From the NCBI RefSeq assembly GCF_016862395.1, contig NZ_BOMW01000002.1:62001-126000 (forward strand): DNA of 64,000 nt, given 5' to 3'. Below the pieces are notes generated by a model. The model saw only the letters and a list, made by a program, of their open reading frames with translations. It ran no database searches and was not told the origin of the DNA. A program made the position numbers and the translations under genes. Each line of letters starts with the position of its first letter. Positions within the stretch are counted from its first letter, which is position 1. Positions 7,954-16,895 of the stretch are shown here, one piece after another. Source of the DNA: Actinoplanes siamensis. Lineage in GTDB: Bacteria; Actinomycetota; Actinomycetes; Mycobacteriales; Micromonosporaceae.

Positions 7954-8508
7954 TCATCGAGCAGCACCCGAGGGCGCACCTCGGTCACCCGCCGGACCGG
8001 CCTGCCGGCGCACCTCGGTCATCGCGGGACGACCCCGTCGCAGCTCGCGGAGGGCCTGGCGGCGCACGTCACCGGTCAGCGTGTCGATGTAGAGCCGCCC
8101 GTCCAGATGGTCGGTCTCGTGCTGCAGAGCCCGCGCCAGGAACCCGGTGCCCTTGATCACCAGCGGCTCCCCGTTCAGGTCGAACCCGCGCGCGGTGACC
8201 GACATGGCCCGCTTCGTGGAATATCCCAGCCCCGGCAGCGAGAGGCAGCCCTCCTCGTCCTCCTGCTCACCGTCGAAGTCCGAGAGCACCGGGTTGACCA
8301 GGTGCCCGACCTGCCCGGCGACGTTGTAGGAGAACACCCGCAGGCTCACACCGATCTGCGGGCCGGCGACCCCGGCCCGGCCCGGCTCCCGGACGGTGTC
8401 CTCCAGATCCCGGACGATCTCCCGCACGCTCGCGTCGAAGTCGGTGACCGGGTCAGCGGGCGTACGAAGAACCGGATCCCCATAGAGCCGAATAGGCCGA
8501 ACTGTCAT
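7954..8508 (-). CDS. def: Peptide deformylase
   Basis: A 184-residue metalloenzyme that removes the formyl group from the N-terminus of new proteins. Motif 1 is VAGPQIG (catalytic Gln51), motif 2 EGCLSLP (metal-binding Cys88), motif 3 QHETDHLDG (His130, Glu131, His134). The C-terminal 30 residues are Arg/Gly/Ala-rich and extend beyond the usual end. A TACGAT hexamer seven bases before the ATG indicates a leaderless message. Actinomycetes often have more than one def gene; whether this is the essential copy cannot be told. Confidence 0.95.
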   Translation of the reverse strand: MTVRPIRLYGDPVLRTPADPVTDFDASVREIVRDLEDTVREPGRAGVAGPQIGVSLRVFSYNVAGQVGHLVNPVLSDFDGEQEDEEGCLSLPGLGYSTKRAMSVTARGFDLNGEPLVIKGTGFLARALQHETDHLDGRLYIDTLTGDVRRQALRELRRGRPAMTEVRRQAGPAGDRGAPSGAAR

Positions 8509-8515
8509 GTGCGGA

Positions 8516-8521
8516 ATCGTA
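8516..8521 (-). promoter_or_regulatory. -10 element of def
   Basis: TACGAT on the minus strand, seven bases upstream of the ATG at 8508. Confidence 0.55.
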
Positions 8522-8583
8522 TCCGGTCGTTACGGCTGGCGCTGCAGGCTGCCGGTCTTGCGCGGCGGGCCGGTGGCGGCCGG

Positions 8584-8609
8584 TTGTCCACAGAAGGCGG
8601 TTGTCCACA
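8584..8609 (+). repeat. Two DnaA-box-like nonamers
   Basis: TTGTCCACA occurs at 8584-8592 and again at 8601-8609, same orientation, 17 bases start to start. TTGTCCACA is the form of DnaA box favoured in high-GC actinomycetes. Two in tandem may bind DnaA; there is no dnaA or dnaN gene here, so this is not oriC. Confidence 0.5.
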
Positions 8610-8975
8610 GGCCGTCCGCGCCGCCTTCCGATCTCGCGCCACAATGGTCCGCGGCGGAGGTCCCCCCTAGGGTGGGCGGGTACTGGGCAGTCGCGGCCGG
8701 CGGGGTTCCCCTTGCGGCGTGCGCCCGACCGAATCGGATCCTGCGGCCGCCGCGATCACGCGACGGGGCGGATCCCGCAGCCACTGCCCGTCCCGGTTCC
8801 CGCCACCCGTGCCGGCAGCCCTGGGCGGGCCCGTGACCCGACGACGTGGACCGGCAGCCGCCGAGCGCACTTCCGTGCCCGGCCGGCGCGGCCGCCGGCA
8901 GGTTCGGGGTCGGGCCGACACGGAGAGGCGCCGTTGGACCCCTCGGAACCAGCCAGCCGCACCGGGCCGGCGGCG

Positions 8976-9006
8976 AGGGGTCTCTCACGGCCCGTGAGAG
9001 ACCCCT
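8976..9006. repeat. Perfect 15-bp inverted repeat
   Basis: The left arm AGGGGTCTCTCACGG (8976-8990) is the exact reverse complement of 8992-9006, with one base between. It could be a hairpin or an operator. There is no T-tract. Confidence 0.7.
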
Positions 9007-9119
9007 GCGGACCAGCCATGATCAACGGCGGCGTCGACTCCGGGTCGGCGGCCGGGCGGGTCGGCGAGGACGCGCTCGTCGTGACCACCGAGCACGCGGC
9101 ACGGGCCGGCCGGGGGCCA

Positions 9120-9140
9120 GAGGTCCCTGCGAGAGACCTC
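9120..9140. repeat. Second, diverged hairpin
   Basis: GAGGTCCCT (9120-9128), loop GCG, AGAGACCTC (9132-9140): nine pairs with one mismatch. The 22 bases at 9131-9152 match 8996-9017 at 19 positions, so this is a degenerate copy of the first element. Confidence 0.55.
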
Positions 9141-9348
9141 CGGGGACCAGCCGAGGGGTTCTAACCGGGGGGAGGCACCTCGTACCCTCCGGACAGGTGT
9201 GTCCGCGGGGATCGGGCGAAGGTGGCAGTGGATCGGGGTGAGTGGGGCTGTCGAGGGGCGGGCACGAGCTGGTGCGACTACGGGTCGGGGCGTGACCTGT
9301 CGGACGGGCCTCCGCGCGGGCGGGACGCGGGAGCGAGGCGCCAGCGGA

Positions 9349-10023
9349 TCAGGCGGCGCGGAGCAGGGCCGGGCCGGGGTGGGCCGGTGCGGTCGAGGAG
9401 GCCAGGGACAGGCCGTCGAAACGGATGGCGGTCAGGGCGGCGGCCGCCGGGCGGTCGATGATCGTGATGGTGGCGACGCCCTGGTGGATGCGGTGGGCCG
9501 GATCGGCGACGGCGCCGAGCAGATCCCGCCACTTGCGTACGTGCGTGGCGAACGACGACCGGCGGACCCTGCGCTTGCGGGCCTCCTGGCCGGCGAGCGC
9601 GTCCGCCGGGTCGACGTCGAGCAGCAGCAGGTGCGTGCGGCGATCGGCCCGCCGGGCGGCGTCCGTGATCAGCCGGGTCGCCCAGGCCCGGGTCCCCGAC
9701 TCGTGCACCACGACCGACTCGGGTCCGCGCAGGGCTCGGTACAACCGGGCGTAGTGGGCGGCGTGCACGAGTGGCCGCCAGTATTTGTAGGGGACCGCGC
9801 CGAGATAGGGGCTCAGGCGCAGCCGGGCCTGTTCGGAGTCGAGCAGGCGCACACCGGGCCGCGGGAACAGACGTTTGAGCAGCGTGGTCTTGCCGGCGCC
9901 GGGGATGCCCGCGACCACCAGCAGCACGCGGGCCGGGTAGTTCAGCTCGGGGACACGATGCCCACGCAGGTCCCGCCCGGCGCGGGGCGTGGCCTCCGGG
10001 ACGGAGACGGACAGAGCTGCCAT
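9349..10023 (-). CDS. P-loop ATPase/kinase
   Basis: A 224-residue protein with Walker A GIPGAGKTTLL about residue 40, a LLDSEQARLRLSPYLG segment, VVVHESGTRAWA and LLLLDVDPADALAGQ, then an Arg-rich lid (EARKRRVRRSSF). This is the architecture of small zeta-toxin/gluconate-kinase-like or ATP-binding kinases that act on small molecules; the substrate is unknown. The ATG at 10023 is chosen for its GGGAGAGG ribosome site; the frame is open further upstream without family character. It lies downstream of the sigma-factor gene on the same strand. Confidence 0.7.
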   Translation of the reverse strand: MAALSVSVPEATPRAGRDLRGHRVPELNYPARVLLVVAGIPGAGKTTLLKRLFPRPGVRLLDSEQARLRLSPYLGAVPYKYWRPLVHAAHYARLYRALRGPESVVVHESGTRAWATRLITDAARRADRRTHLLLLDVDPADALAGQEARKRRVRRSSFATHVRKWRDLLGAVADPAHRIHQGVATITIIDRPAAAALTAIRFDGLSLASSTAPAHPGPALLRAA

Positions 10024-10336
10024 GGTCGTCGTTCCTCTCCCGCCGTGGCAGGAACCGAACTCCCGTCCGAACAGTCGAGACCCCGGCCCCTGTCCGCGGC
10101 GACTCACGTCACCTGCAGGGCCGAAGGTCTGGTCCACCCCAGTGGGGCCCGGGCGCCGGAAGCCGGGAGGCTCCAGGATGTCGAACGACCGGCGAAAGGA
10201 CTACTCCCCTTCAGCGCGAAAATATACCGCCCTCACGCAAGCGCCGGGTGGACAACGGCCATCCCGCAACCGCCCCCGCGGGCGCCGGGCGTTCAGCAGC
10301 CACTCCGGGGAGTTCGCCGCGCGCAAAGGTGGGATG
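10024..10336. other. Intergenic region with an AT-rich promoter-like site
   Basis: No gene seen. TATATT on the minus strand (10221-10226) stands out in otherwise GC-rich DNA and may be the -10 element of the ATPase gene, giving a leader of about 190 bases. GC-rich inverted repeats between 10140 and 10175 could terminate sigma-factor transcription. Confidence 0.35.
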
Positions 10337-10873
10337 TCACGCCGCGAGCAGTGTCGAGCGGTCCCGGGAGAGCAGGTGCTTCAGCTTGATCAGCGAGCGG
10401 CGGGTCTGGCTCTTCACCACGGTGATCGGCACGTCGAGCTCGGCGGCCACCTGTTCGACACTGTGGTCGGCGAAGTAGCGCAGCACCACGATCGCCCGGT
10501 CCCGGGCGGGCAGCCGCCGCAGCGCGCCGAGCATGGTGATCCGCAGGTCGGGGTCCATCGAGTAGACCGGCTCGCGCAGCTCGCCCGGCGTGGCCTCGGT
10601 GGAGCTGCGCCGCCGCCGATGGTCGAGATAGGTGCGGAAGAGGACCTTCTGGGCGTACGCCGGCAGGTTGTCGCTCGCCGCGGCCCGGTCCCAGCTCAGG
10701 TAGAGCTTGGTCAGGGTGGCTTGGGTGAGGTCCTGGGCCAGATGCCAGTCACGGCAGAGCTGGAACGCGCTGCTGTGCAGCCGTTGCCTGCTGTCCCGCG
10801 CGAAGCGCGCGAACTCCTCCAGGACGGGCGGGGAAGAGAGCATGAGCGGGATGTCGCCTTCTGCAGAGGCCAC
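10337..10873 (-). CDS. SigE-family RNA polymerase sigma factor
   Basis: A 178-residue ECF-type sigma factor of the actinobacterial SigE/SigL-like group. Region 2 is EEFARFARDSRQRLHSSAFQLC...LAQDLTQATLTKLY, followed by a short linker with DHRRRRSST; region 4 is LRRLPARDRAIVVLRYFADHSVEQVAAELDVPITVVKSQTRRSLIKLK. The start could be the GTG at 10873 or the ATG at 10843 (MLSSPPVLEEF), which fits the family better. No anti-sigma gene follows; an upstream inverted repeat (10908-10931) may control it. Confidence 0.9.
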   Translation of the reverse strand: MASAEGDIPLMLSSPPVLEEFARFARDSRQRLHSSAFQLCRDWHLAQDLTQATLTKLYLSWDRAAASDNLPAYAQKVLFRTYLDHRRRRSSTEATPGELREPVYSMDPDLRITMLGALRRLPARDRAIVVLRYFADHSVEQVAAELDVPITVVKSQTRRSLIKLKHLLSRDRSTLLAA

Positions 10874-10907
10874 GTGGCAGAGGTGTCACAGTGGACCGTG
10901 TCCGGGA

Positions 10908-10931
10908 AACGCGTGCGTCAACGTACGCGTT
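10908..10931. repeat. Inverted repeat upstream of the sigma gene
   Basis: AACGCGT (10908-10914) and ACGCGTT (10925-10931), perfect 7-bp arms with a 10-base spacer, 34 bases upstream of the GTG at 10873. Candidate operator. Confidence 0.45.
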
Positions 10932-11560
10932 CATCCCCCGCCCGTGGGGGCGGACCGCGAGAGTGGCACGCAATAGGTAGAGAACGCCCGGAAGCCTCTG
11001 TGCGACGGCTGTGATCGCGCTCGCGGGGCCCGGACCGGCCCCGGACAGGGGTCGCATTCCCGATCCAGGGGTCGTGTTGCGGGCCCGGCCCATGCTGTGG
11101 TGAACCGGGGACACCGCACTCGGCGTGTTCTCACACAACCGCATGAACGTCCGGGCCCACCGGGACCGGGCTTGGTCTGCCGGGTGCGGCGACGCCCATC
11201 ACGCATCCGGCATCAGCCGACACGCAGCGCGACGCTCCGTACCGGGTGCCATGGCCATTAGTCCTGTATTTGTCATCCGTTCGGTCGAGGTTTCGCACCG
11301 GCAGTCCGTTACCGGTGCGGGACCGGGTCAGAGGCTCGGCAGAGTCATCGGGATCACCCCGAGGCCACGAGAACGAACGTAACGCATGGTGACGGGCATG
11401 GGAGGCGGCCGGGCGGCCGGCGGAACCGGCGGAAGGGGGAACCGGAGAGTGGCCGGAGGACCCCTGAGCGTGGACCATCGATACCGCGAAACCGCGGTCG
11501 GACGCCGTCACTCCGTTGCAGCGTTGTCGTTCGATGTGAGGTAACGTTCGACCTCGACTT

Positions 11561-11574
11561 TGTGAACCTTCACA
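11561..11574. promoter_or_regulatory. Palindromic operator TGTGAACCTTCACA
   Basis: A perfect 14-bp palindrome ending 26 bases before the DUF5999 start. It resembles Crp/Fnr (TGTGA...TCACA) and Rex sites, but the spacing is two bases shorter than either consensus. The binding factor is therefore unknown. Confidence 0.45.
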
Positions 11575-11600
11575 CAGCCCCCGACCGGAGAAAATCCACG

Positions 11601-11801
11601 ATGTGCCAGCACCTGAACCCCTGTCCGCCAGCCGACGCGATCGACCGGGAGGCCGCCGCCACCGTGGCGACCTGCCGGGAACAGGGCTGGAGCCTGCTCT
11701 GCAACGGCGTCATCGTCTTCGAGGACACCGGTGAACTGCTGCCGGACGGCACGACGATCGAGCCGCACCGCGGCCCGGCGCCGCACGCCCTGGCAGCATA
11801 G
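11601..11801 (+). CDS. DUF5999 small cysteine-containing protein
   Basis: A 66-residue protein that begins MCQHLNPCPPADAIDREAA and continues with EQGWSLLCNGVIVFEDTGELLPDG, which I recognise as the actinomycete DUF5999 family. Three cysteines (Cys2, Cys7 and the one in LLCNG) and His4 could bind metal (inference). Function unknown. Start ATG 11601 with GGAG ten bases upstream; an earlier in-frame ATG at 11562 overlaps the palindrome and lacks family similarity. Confidence 0.8.
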   Translation: MCQHLNPCPPADAIDREAAATVATCREQGWSLLCNGVIVFEDTGELLPDGTTIEPHRGPAPHALAA

Positions 11802-12078
11802 TAACTGAGGGTAACGAGACGGCCGCCCGGTTTGGCGGTAGTTTCGGAACTCGACCGGAAGATCGGCCGGCCCGCGGCGCGGGTGGCACGGTCTTGATCA
11901 GATGCCCGGCCCGCCCACGCGGCAGCCCGCTCGGACAGCCGGGAAAGACGGCGGCCGGCCTCCGAAAGGACGGCGGACCGCCGGGAATGGACGGCCGCCC
12001 GGAACACGGCGGACGGCCGGCGAAAAGACGGCGCAGGCCGCGATCCGAGGACCGCGACCTGCGCACCCCTGCTGAGGA

Positions 12079-14889
12079 TCAGCTCTCGAACGCCTCCGGC
12101 GAGGGGCACGAGCAGACCAGGTTCCGATCGCCGTACGCCCCGTCGATGCGGCGCACCGGCGGCCAGTACTTCGCGGTCCGGTCGACACCGGCCGGGAAGC
12201 CGGCGACCGAGCGCGGGTACGGGTGCGGCCACTCGTCAGCGGTCACCGCCGACGCGGTGTGCGGCGCGTTCGCCAGCGGGTTGTCGTCCTTGGGCCAGAC
12301 ACCCGCCGCCACCTGGTCGATCTCCGCCTTGATCGAGATCATCGCGGCGCAGAACCGGTCCAGCTCGGCCAGGTCCTCGCTCTCGGTCGGCTCCACCATG
12401 AGCGTGCCGGCGACCGGGAACGACATGGTGGGGGCGTGGAAGCCGTAGTCGATGAGCCGCTTCGCGACGTCGTCGACGCTGACCCCGGTGGCCTTGGTGA
12501 TCGGCCGCAGGTCCAGGATGCACTCGTGCGCGACCAGGCCGTTCTCGCCGGCGTAGAGCACCGGGTAGTGCTCGCGCAGCCGGGCCGCCACGTAGTTGGC
12601 CGCCAGCACCGCGGTGGCGGTGGCCTGGGCCAGGCCGTCCGGCCCCATCATCCGCACGTACGCCCAGGAGATCGGCAGGATGCCCGCCGAGCCGTGCGCG
12701 GCCGCCGAGACCGCGTGGTGGTCGCCCGGCTCCAGCGGGTTGCCGGGCAGGAACTCGGCGAGGTGGGCGCGGACCGCGACCGGGCCGACGCCGGGGCCGC
12801 CGCCGCCGTGCGGGATGCAGAACGTCTTGTGCAGGTTCAGGTGCGACACGTCGGCGCCGAACTTGCCCGGCTGGGCGTAGCCGACCAGCGCGTTCAGGTT
12901 CGCGCCGTCCACGTACACCTGGCCGCCGGCCTCGTGCACCCGCGCGCACAGCTCGGCGATGCCGGTCTCGTACACGCCGTGCGTCGACGGGTAGGTCACC
13001 ATGATCGCGGCGAGCGAGGACGCGTGCTTCTCGATCTTGACGGCCAGGTCGGCGAGGTCGACGTTGCCGTTCTCGTCGCAGGCCACCACGACCACCCGCA
13101 TGCCGGCCATCACCGCGCTGGCCGCGTTCGTGCCGTGCGCCGACGACGGGATCAGGCAGACGTCGCGGTGCGCCTCGCCGCGCGAGCGGTGGTAGCCGCG
13201 GATCGCCAGCAGCCCGGCCAGCTCGCCCTGGGAGCCGGCGTTCGGCTGGACGCTCACCGCGTCGTACCCGGTGATCTCGGCGAGCCAGCCCTCCAACTGC
13301 GCGACCAGCTCCTCGTACCCCCGGACCTGGTTCTGCGGGGCGAAGGGGTGGATGTTCGCGAACTCGGGCCAGGTGATCGCCTCCATCTCGGTGGTGGCGT
13401 TCAGCTTCATGGTGCACGAGCCCAGCGGGATCATGCCGCGGTCCAGCGCGTAGTCGCGGTCCGAGAGCCTGCGCAGATAGCGCAGCATGCTCGTCTCGGA
13501 GTGGTGCGTGTTGAACACCGGGTGATGCAGGTAGTCGCTGGTGCGGGCGAGTGGCCGGGCGCCGCAGGAGGCCGGCTCCGCGACCGTCGCGCCGAACGCG
13601 GCGAGCACCGTCTCGACGTGTGCCGCGGTGGTGGTCTCGTCGGTGGAGACGGAGAGCCGGTCCGCGTCGATCAGCCGCAGGTCGATGCCGGACTCGGCGG
13701 CGGACGACACGACGGCCTCGGCACGACCGGGGACGATCGCGGTGACCGTGTCGAAGAACGCGTCGTGGGCGACCTGGACGCCGGCCGCGGCTAGGCTGCC
13801 GGCCAGGGTCAGGGCGTGGTCGTGCGCCCGCTTGGCGATCTCGCGCAGACCGGCCGGGCCGTGGTACACGGCGTACATGCTGGCCATCACGGCCAGCAGG
13901 ACCTGCGCCGTGCAGATGTTGCTGGTCGCCTTCTCCCGGCGGATGTGCTGCTCGCGGGTCTGCAGGGCGAGGCGGTAGGCGGGGGCGCCGTCGGCGTCCT
14001 TCGAGACGCCGACCAGGCGCCCGGGCAGGCTGCGCTCCAGGCCGCCGCGCACCGCCAGGTAGCCGGCGTGCGGGCCGCCGAAGCCCAGGGGTACGCCGAA
14101 TCGCTGCGTGGTGCCCGCGGCGATGTCCGCGCCGATCTCGCCGGGCGCGCGCAGCAGCGTCAGCGCGAGCAGGTCGGCGGCGACCGTGACCAGGGCGCCC
14201 TTGGCGTGGGCGGCCTCGACCAGCGAGGCGTGGTCGCGGACCGCGCCGGACGCGCCCGGGTACTGCAGGTGCAGGCCGAAGAACTCCTCCGGCAGGTCGT
14301 CCCCGGCGTCCAGGTCGACGAGCCGGACGTCGATGCCGAGCGGTTCGGCGCGGGTCCGCAGCACGGCGAGCGTCTGCGGGAAGGTGTCGGCGTCCACCGC
14401 GTACACCGCGGATCCGCTCTTCGAGGCGCGCCGCGCGAGCGTCATGGCCTCGGCGACCGCGGTGGCCTCGTCCAGCATCGACGCGTTCGCCGTGGTGAGG
14501 CCGGTCAGGTCGGTGACCATGGTCTGGAAGTTGAGCAGCGCCTCGAGGCGGCCCTGGCTGATCTCCGGCTGGTACGGCGTGTACGCCGTGTACCAGGCCG
14601 GGTTCTCCAGCACGTTGCGCTTGATCACCGCGGGGGTGTGCGTGCCGTAGTAGCCCAGGCCGATCATCGGCGTGGTCAGCACGTTGCGCCCGGCGAGGGC
14701 GCGCAGCTCGGCGATGGTGGCCTCCTCGGAGGCGCCGGCCGGCAGGTCCAGCTCGCCGCGGAACCGGATCGACTCGGGGATCGCGGCGTCCATCAGCTCG
14801 CCGAGCGATTCGTACCCGATGGTCTTCAGCATCTCCGCCTGCTCGTCGGCCTGCGGGCCGACGTGGCGATGGGTGAATGACGACGTCAT
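12079..14889 (-). CDS. gcvP: Glycine dehydrogenase (decarboxylating), P-protein
   Basis: A 936-residue PLP enzyme of the glycine cleavage system: it decarboxylates glycine and passes aminomethyl to the lipoyl H-protein. Both halves of the fused alpha/beta P-protein are present. The N-terminal half has [33 protein letters not shown] and NICTAQ; the C-terminal half has [17 protein letters not shown], the PLP-lysine segment [17 protein letters not shown] and EPTESE. Start ATG 14889 with GGGAG six bases upstream. A glycine riboswitch lies in its leader. No gcvT or gcvH is adjacent, so the other subunits are elsewhere. Confidence 0.97.
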   Translation of the reverse strand: MTSSFTHRHVGPQADEQAEMLKTIGYESLGELMDAAIPESIRFRGELDLPAGASEEATIAELRALAGRNVLTTPMIGLGYYGTHTPAVIKRNVLENPAWYTAYTPYQPEISQGRLEALLNFQTMVTDLTGLTTANASMLDEATAVAEAMTLARRASKSGSAVYAVDADTFPQTLAVLRTRAEPLGIDVRLVDLDAGDDLPEEFFGLHLQYPGASGAVRDHASLVEAAHAKGALVTVAADLLALTLLRAPGEIGADIAAGTTQRFGVPLGFGGPHAGYLAVRGGLERSLPGRLVGVSKDADGAPAYRLALQTREQHIRREKATSNICTAQVLLAVMASMYAVYHGPAGLREIAKRAHDHALTLAGSLAAAGVQVAHDAFFDTVTAIVPGRAEAVVSSAAESGIDLRLIDADRLSVSTDETTTAAHVETVLAAFGATVAEPASCGARPLARTSDYLHHPVFNTHHSETSMLRYLRRLSDRDYALDRGMIPLGSCTMKLNATTEMEAITWPEFANIHPFAPQNQVRGYEELVAQLEGWLAEITGYDAVSVQPNAGSQGELAGLLAIRGYHRSRGEAHRDVCLIPSSAHGTNAASAVMAGMRVVVVACDENGNVDLADLAVKIEKHASSLAAIMVTYPSTHGVYETGIAELCARVHEAGGQVYVDGANLNALVGYAQPGKFGADVSHLNLHKTFCIPHGGGGPGVGPVAVRAHLAEFLPGNPLEPGDHHAVSAAAHGSAGILPISWAYVRMMGPDGLAQATATAVLAANYVAARLREHYPVLYAGENGLVAHECILDLRPITKATGVSVDDVAKRLIDYGFHAPTMSFPVAGTLMVEPTESEDLAELDRFCAAMISIKAEIDQVAAGVWPKDDNPLANAPHTASAVTADEWPHPYPRSVAGFPAGVDRTAKYWPPVRRIDGAYGDRNLVCSCPSPEAFES

Positions 14890-14949
14890 GGGCGACTCCC
14901 GGGCTTGAGAAGGCTGACTTGAGCCCTCCCCCTCTGTCGTACCCACCAG

Positions 14950-15068
14950 GGGCGCTTCAGAGTCGCCTGCCCGCGCGGTCCGTTTGCCTGTAGAGATTCC
15001 GGGGAGGATTTGCCCCTTCGGCGCCCGGCCACTCGACAACGAGAAGCCCTGGTCTCTCCCGCGCAGCT
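14950..15068 (-). promoter_or_regulatory. Glycine riboswitch in the gcvP leader
   Basis: Read on the minus strand, the conserved core of the glycine aptamer is present in order: GCGCGGGAGAGACC (15064-15051), GCCGAAGGGGCAA (15022-15010), AATCTCTACAGGCA (14998-14985), then GGACCGCGCGGGCAGG and CGACTCTG near 14960. The layout fits a single full aptamer followed by only the start of a second one, as in other actinobacterial gcvP leaders. It should switch gcvP on when glycine is high. The element ends about 60 bases before the start codon. Confidence 0.9.
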
Positions 15069-15110
15069 GGTCACCAACCTACCAGTGGACCGGCCCCCTA
15101 CCGGAACTCC

Positions 15111-15116
15111 TAGGGT
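15111..15116 (+). promoter_or_regulatory. -10 element of the aldo/keto reductase
   Basis: TAGGGT, six bases before the GTG at 15123; leaderless geometry. Confidence 0.6.
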
Positions 15117-15122
15117 GGGGCT

Positions 15123-16118
15123 GTGACATACACCCCTGCAGTCGGTCGCTACGAGTCCATGACGTACCGCCGTGCGGGCCGCAGCGGCCTCCAGCTGCCC
15201 GCCATCTCCCTGGGCCTCTGGCACAACTTCGGCGACACCCGCCCGGCCGACCGGCAGCGGGACATCGTCCGCCGCGCCTTCGACCTCGGGGTCACCCACT
15301 TCGACCTGGCCAACAACTACGGCCCGCCGCCGGGCAGCGCGGAGGCCAACTTCGGGCGCATCCTGGCCGCCGACCTCAAGCACCACCGCGACGAGCTGAT
15401 CATCTCCAGCAAGGCCGGCTACACCATGTGGGACGGCCCCTACGGTGACTTCGGCTCCCGCAAGTACCTGGTGAGCTCGCTGGACCAGTCGCTGCGGCGG
15501 CTCGGCGTCGACTACGTGGACATCTTCTACCACCACCGGCCCGACCCGGAGACGCCGCTCGAGGAGACGATGTCCGCGCTCGATCACCTCGTGCGGTCCG
15601 GCAAGGCCCTCTACGTCGGCCTGAGCAACTACAACTCCGAGCAGACCGCGAAGGCCGCCGCGATCCTGCGCGAGCTCGGCACCCCGCTGCTGATCCACCA
15701 GCCGTCGTATTCGATCCTGAACCGCTGGATCGAGCACGACGATCTGCTGGACACGCTGGAGGAGGTGGGCGCCGGCGCGATCGCGTTCAGCCCGCTGCAG
15801 CAGGGCCTGCTCACCGACCGCTACCTCGACGGCATCCCGGACGACTCGCGGATCCGCACCAGCGTGTTCCTCGACGAGAGCGCCCTGGACCCGAAGACCC
15901 TGGGGCGGTTGCACGCGCTCGACGACATCGCCAAGCGGCGTGGTCAGACGCTCGCCCAGCTGGCCCTCGCCTGGGCGCTGCGCGACCCGCGGATGACCAG
16001 CCTGATCATCGGCGCGTCCAGCGTCGGGCAGCTGGAGGACAACGTCGCCGCGCTGAACAACCTGGCCCTGAGCCAGCAGGAGCTGGACGCCATCGACGGC
16101 ACCGTACTGAACCTCTAG
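15123..16118 (+). CDS. Aldo/keto reductase, YghZ/MgrA-like
   Basis: A 331-residue NADPH-dependent reductase. Catalytic-tetrad segments are DLANNYGPPPGSAE (Asp, Tyr), IISSKAGY (Lys) and IFYHHRPDP (His); the C-terminal IIGASSVGQLEDNVAAL binds the cofactor phosphate. The YxMWxGPYGDxGSRKYL stretch is characteristic of the YghZ/MgrA (L-glyceraldehyde-3-phosphate reductase, methylglyoxal detoxification) branch. The GTG start is leaderless. It is divergent from the gcvP riboswitch promoter. Confidence 0.93.
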   Translation: MTYTPAVGRYESMTYRRAGRSGLQLPAISLGLWHNFGDTRPADRQRDIVRRAFDLGVTHFDLANNYGPPPGSAEANFGRILAADLKHHRDELIISSKAGYTMWDGPYGDFGSRKYLVSSLDQSLRRLGVDYVDIFYHHRPDPETPLEETMSALDHLVRSGKALYVGLSNYNSEQTAKAAAILRELGTPLLIHQPSYSILNRWIEHDDLLDTLEEVGAGAIAFSPLQQGLLTDRYLDGIPDDSRIRTSVFLDESALDPKTLGRLHALDDIAKRRGQTLAQLALAWALRDPRMTSLIIGASSVGQLEDNVAALNNLALSQQELDAIDGTVLNL

Positions 16119-16209
16119 GACCGAACCCTTCGAGGGGTACGGCCCCGGGCGCCCGGCCGCCCGTGAATTGCCGCGCGTGCCCGGGGGCGGTTCAGTACCG
16201 TTCCCGGGC

Positions 16210-16887
16210 ATGGGACACCTGGTCGAGCAGCACACGATCCTGTCCGTCGTGGTCGGGTCCCGTGCCTACGGCCTCCACGGGCCCGGCAGCGACCACGACC
16301 GGCGCGGCGTCTACGCGGCGCCGACCCGGGACTTCTGGCGTCTCGACAAGCCGGCCACGCATCTGGACGGGCCGGCCGACGAGCAGTTCTCCTGGGAGGT
16401 CGAGCGGTTCTGCACACTGGCGCTGCAGGCCAACCCGACAGTCCTGGAGGTGCTCTGGTCCCCGCTGACCGAGCGGGTCACCGCCGAGGGCGAGGCGCTG
16501 CGGGCGGCCCGCCAGGCGTTCCTGTCCCGGCGGGTGGCCCAGACGTACGGCGGCTACGCCCGCGACCAGCTCGACCGGGTCGCCGCCCGGCGCGCCCGGA
16601 CCGGCGAGACCAACCACAAACAGGCGATGCACATGATCCGCCTGCTGATCGCCGGCGCGCACGTGCTGCGCACCGGCGAGATCCTGGTCGACGTGGGCCA
16701 CCTGCGCGACCGGCTGCTGGCGGTCCGGAACGGCGAAATGGCCTGGGACGCGGTCGCCGCGTGGGCCGCCACCCTGCTCGCCGGCCTGGCGGACGCCACC
16801 GCCGGGACCGTCCTGCCCGAGCGCCCGGACCGGGACCGGGTCGAACGGCTGCTGCTGGAGATCCGCGAACACGGCCTGCGGTGGTGA
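16210..16887 (+). CDS. COG3541-type nucleotidyltransferase
   Basis: A 225-residue protein with the DNA-polymerase-beta-superfamily signature VVGSRAYGLHGPGSDHDRRGVY (Gly15-Ser17, metal ligands Asp28 and Asp30), as in the COG3541 predicted nucleotidyltransferases, some of which lie in RNA-repair loci. The C-terminal helical part has TNHKQAMHMIRLL. The ATG at 16210 is preferred over an upstream in-frame ATG at 16168, since TACCGT lies eight bases before it. Target (RNA, protein or small molecule) unknown. Confidence 0.8.
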   Translation: MGHLVEQHTILSVVVGSRAYGLHGPGSDHDRRGVYAAPTRDFWRLDKPATHLDGPADEQFSWEVERFCTLALQANPTVLEVLWSPLTERVTAEGEALRAARQAFLSRRVAQTYGGYARDQLDRVAARRARTGETNHKQAMHMIRLLIAGAHVLRTGEILVDVGHLRDRLLAVRNGEMAWDAVAAWAATLLAGLADATAGTVLPERPDRDRVERLLLEIREHGLRW

Positions 16888-16895
16888 CCGGTGGG

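Larger units (their letters stand above)
8509..9348. other. Structured 840-base non-coding interval
   Basis: Open frames here are Arg/Gly/Pro-rich and unlike proteins. The stretch holds two DnaA-box-like nonamers (8584-8609), a perfect 15-bp inverted repeat (8976-9006) and a diverged second hairpin (9120-9140), each followed by a related direct repeat. It could be an RNA gene, a terminator region or a protein-binding locus. Confidence 0.5.
10874..11600. other. Non-coding region with several inverted repeats
   Basis: No convincing gene in 727 bases. Inverted repeats: AACGCGT/ACGCGTT at 10908-10931, about 35 bases upstream of the sigma gene; GCACCGG/CCGGTGC at 11295-11318; TGTGAA/TTCACA at 11561-11574, just before the DUF5999 gene. 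Several signals probably regulate the two divergent genes. Confidence 0.5.

Noticed and set aside
8584..8609. Replication origin
   Set aside because: Only two DnaA-like boxes and no dnaA, dnaN or gyrase genes; an actinomycete oriC has many boxes.
8530..8988. A 152-codon frame on the minus strand
   Set aside because: Composition is typical of chance frames in GC-rich DNA, with no conserved pattern and no ribosome site.
11561..11574. Rex or Crp binding site
   Set aside because: The spacing between half-sites is two bases shorter than either consensus, so I only call it an unknown operator.
11880..12050. Degenerate GACGGCGG-type tandem repeat after the DUF5999 gene
   Set aside because: Units vary in length and sequence; it could be simple GC-rich bias.
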